Assembly (NCBI GenBank): GCA_002897635.1
Contig: BDTD01000015.1
Location: forward strand, 124,001 to 188,000
Source: a bacterium BMS3Abin11
GTDB taxonomy: Bacteria; Pseudomonadota; Gammaproteobacteria; BMS3Bbin11
Length of the DNA stretch: 64,000 bases
Direction: 5' to 3'
The notes beneath the pieces are model-generated. The model saw only the letters and a list, made by a program, of their open reading frames with translations, did not search any database and had not been told where the DNA came from. Position numbers and translations under genes: made by a program. Positions 62,324-64,000 of the stretch are shown here, in pieces. Each line of letters opens with the position of its first letter. The first letter of the stretch is position 1.

Positions 62324-64000
62324 TTAAAACAGGTCAACCGGATCCACATCCAGCGACCAGCGTACGCGTCGTGCACCACGATCGTTTTCTATCAGGCCGC
62401 GCCATTGAAAAAGAAAATCATGCAGAGGTTTTCTGCTCGCCGCCTGTACTAGTAACTGGGCCCGGTAACGACCAGCACGTTTTTCCATCACCGAAGGCAC
62501 CGGTTCGGATAGGTTGACAGACTGTATCATTGTACTGGATGCAATCAATGATCTTGCCTTTCGATGCATACCGTCTAAAAATTTCAGGGCTTGCTGCTGC
62601 TCTGTTGCTTCGGCACGCAGCAAAGCGATATGTGTATAGGGCGGATAATCTGCGCTCTTGCGTTCCGCTAATGCCATCTCGGCAAAGCCTTTATAGTCAT
62701 GCTGCGCAATTACCTGCAGCCAGGGACTATCAGGAAAACGCGTTTGCACCAGGACCATGCCCCGTTTATCCCCTCGCCCTGCCCTGCCTGCCACCTGTGT
62801 AAGCAACTGGAACAGACGCTCACTGGCACGAAAATCGGAGGAAAATAATAATTGATCACTATCGAGTATGCCGACCAGGCTTAAATTCGGGAAGTCATGG
62901 CCCTTGGACAGCATCTGGGTACCTACCAGCACATCTGCCTCACCGCTGTGTGCACGTTGCAGACGCTGTTCAAGCTCACCCTTTCGTCGAGTGGTATCTC
63001 TGTCGATACGCTCTATCGATGCCTCAGGAACCAGCTGCTGAATGGACTGGTGAATATTCTCTGTACCCTGCCCGATAGTAACCATTTCACTACCATCACA
63101 ATCGGGGCAGTGCTCAGGCCATCGGCTACTCTTGCCACAATGATGGCATAGCAAACGGCCTTCCTTCCTGTGCCAGGTCATGCGTGCATCACATCGTGTG
63201 CATTGCACCAGTGCATTACATGATGTGCAGCAGACAGCGGGGGCAAAGCCCCTGCGGTTAATAAATAACAGGCTTTGCTCACCCTGCTTAAGACATTTCC
63301 TGACACCGTCACGTAAAGGGATACTGATACCGTTCTCTAGCGGCTGTTTTTCAACATCCAACAGGTGAATTTCGGGTAAACCTCCGGCAGTCGCCCGTCG
63401 TTCCAGCGTTAATAATCCAAACCTGCCCTGCTTAGCATTATGCCAGCTCTCCAGTGACGGCGTCGCACTGCCCATGACGACAGGAATACCCTCTATACTT
63501 GCACGCTTGATTGCCACATCGCGAGCATGATATCGAAAACCATCCTGTTGCTTAAAAGAGCTATCATGCTCTTCGTCGAGAATGATAATCCCTGGACGTG
63601 CCAGCGGCACATATACCGCAGAGCGTGTACCGATAAGGATCGCCGAGTCGCCACGCCTCGCTCGCTCCCATGCCTGCATGCGCTGTGTATCATTCATGCC
63701 TGAGTGCAACACATCAATTACAGCATCAAAACGCTGTCGGAATCGATTGACCAGTTGTGGCGTAAGACTGATCTCCGGAACAAGCACCAGGGCCTGCTGA
63801 TTATTCACTAACACAGCAGAAATGCAGCGCAGGTAGACTTCCGTCTTGCCGCTGCCGGTGATGCCATGTAGCAGAAAACAATTGAAGTTGTCTAAACTGT
63901 CGCAAATGCTATTAATGGCCTGTTGCTGGTCAGGGGTCGCGCTCAGTGCAGGCAGGCGGGCTGCCTCTTCAGTAGCAGGCAACTCTATTCTCTCAATCAG
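62324..64000 (-). CDS. priA: primosomal replication helicase PriA (partial, N-terminus beyond the window)
   Basis: The visible 559 codons are open to the window edge, so this is the C-terminal three quarters of PriA (usually about 730 aa), the 3'-5' DNA helicase restarting stalled forks. Walker A is HGITGSGKTEV, Walker B LDEEHD, and the zinc-binding cysteines are in CTSCNALVQCTRCDARM...CHHCGKSSRWPEHCPDC. The C-terminal domain ends DVDPVDLF. Strand minus; the true start lies to the right. Confidence 0.97.
   Translation of the reverse strand: MIERIELPATEEAARLPALSATPDQQQAINSICDSLDNFNCFLLHGITGSGKTEVYLRCISAVLVNNQQALVLVPEISLTPQLVNRFRQRFDAVIDVLHSGMNDTQRMQAWERARRGDSAILIGTRSAVYVPLARPGIIILDEEHDSSFKQQDGFRYHARDVAIKRASIEGIPVVMGSATPSLESWHNAKQGRFGLLTLERRATAGGLPEIHLLDVEKQPLENGISIPLRDGVRKCLKQGEQSLLFINRRGFAPAVCCTSCNALVQCTRCDARMTWHRKEGRLLCHHCGKSSRWPEHCPDCDGSEMVTIGQGTENIHQSIQQLVPEASIERIDRDTTRRKGELEQRLQRAHSGEADVLVGTQMLSKGHDFPNLSLVGILDSDQLLFSSDFRASERLFQLLTQVAGRAGRGDKRGMVLVQTRFPDSPWLQVIAQHDYKGFAEMALAERKSADYPPYTHIALLRAEATEQQQALKFLDGMHRKARSLIASSTMIQSVNLSEPVPSVMEKRAGRYRAQLLVQAASRKPLHDFLFQWRGLIENDRGARRVRWSLDVDPVDLF

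Overview
The window reads as the chromosome of a gammaproteobacterium, probably an uncultured or sulfur/sediment-type lineage. This is inferred from gene order: fxsA-groESL with a CIRCE operator, rimO, an LPS-core (waa) locus, ydbH-ynbE-ydbL, dapF-DUF484-xerC, cysQ-nudE-yrfG-apaG, and argS-SPOR-priA. No rRNA or tRNA gene was seen.

Layout. 0.1-3.3 kb is core (fxsA, groES, groEL, a yaiI-like gene). 3.3-8.8 kb is an accessory block of small, mostly minus-strand genes: a secreted protein, a beta-carbonic anhydrase, an encapsulated-ferritin-like protein, a truncated flavoprotein, a PEBP protein, an AbrB/Doc toxin-antitoxin pair and a SpoIIAA-like protein. Several are separated by imperfect palindromes with CTAAC...GTTAG-type ends, as in integron attC sites. 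8.8-9.25 kb is a decayed REP-associated transposase (RAYT) between perfect 16-bp inverted repeats. 9.3-19.8 kb is a complete group 3b-type [NiFe]-hydrogenase operon (four genes, minus strand), divergent from its maturation operon hypCABDFE (plus strand). The large subunit carries its own maturation protease as a C-terminal domain. 20.0-24.7 kb is an integron: a second RAYT remnant, a half attC, then minus-strand cassettes (vapBC, DUF5062-like, a membrane-anchored protein, two HEPN-like proteins) with clear attC sites, an ORF-less group IIC-type intron beside one attC, and an integron integrase gene with a large internal deletion at 24.3 kb.

The attC-like sites left of the hydrogenase locus resemble those on its right in at least three sequence types. 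I therefore infer that 3.3-24.7 kb was one chromosomal integron whose array is now interrupted by the hydrogenase/hyp locus, with transposase remnants at both borders.

24.7-44 kb holds endA, rimO, an inositol-monophosphatase-family gene, a DUF523 gene and the LPS-core cluster (heptosyltransferases, galE, an epimerase, glycosyltransferases, two tandem O-antigen-ligase-like genes, waaA), then a pcm-like gene and ydbL-ynbE-ydbH. 44-64 kb holds xerC-DUF484-dapF, a double-thioredoxin protein, cysQ, nudE, yrfG, apaG, a SIMPL protein, a decayed speE beside a frameshifted speA, a YVTN beta-propeller protein, a cytochrome c, a SPOR protein, argS and priA (running off the right edge).

Intergenic DNA in the second half is rich in 7-bp tandem repeats and palindromic REP-like elements. 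A 269-bp, highly self-complementary element lies exactly between cysQ and the thioredoxin-like gene. All calls come from reading the sequence; no database search was run.
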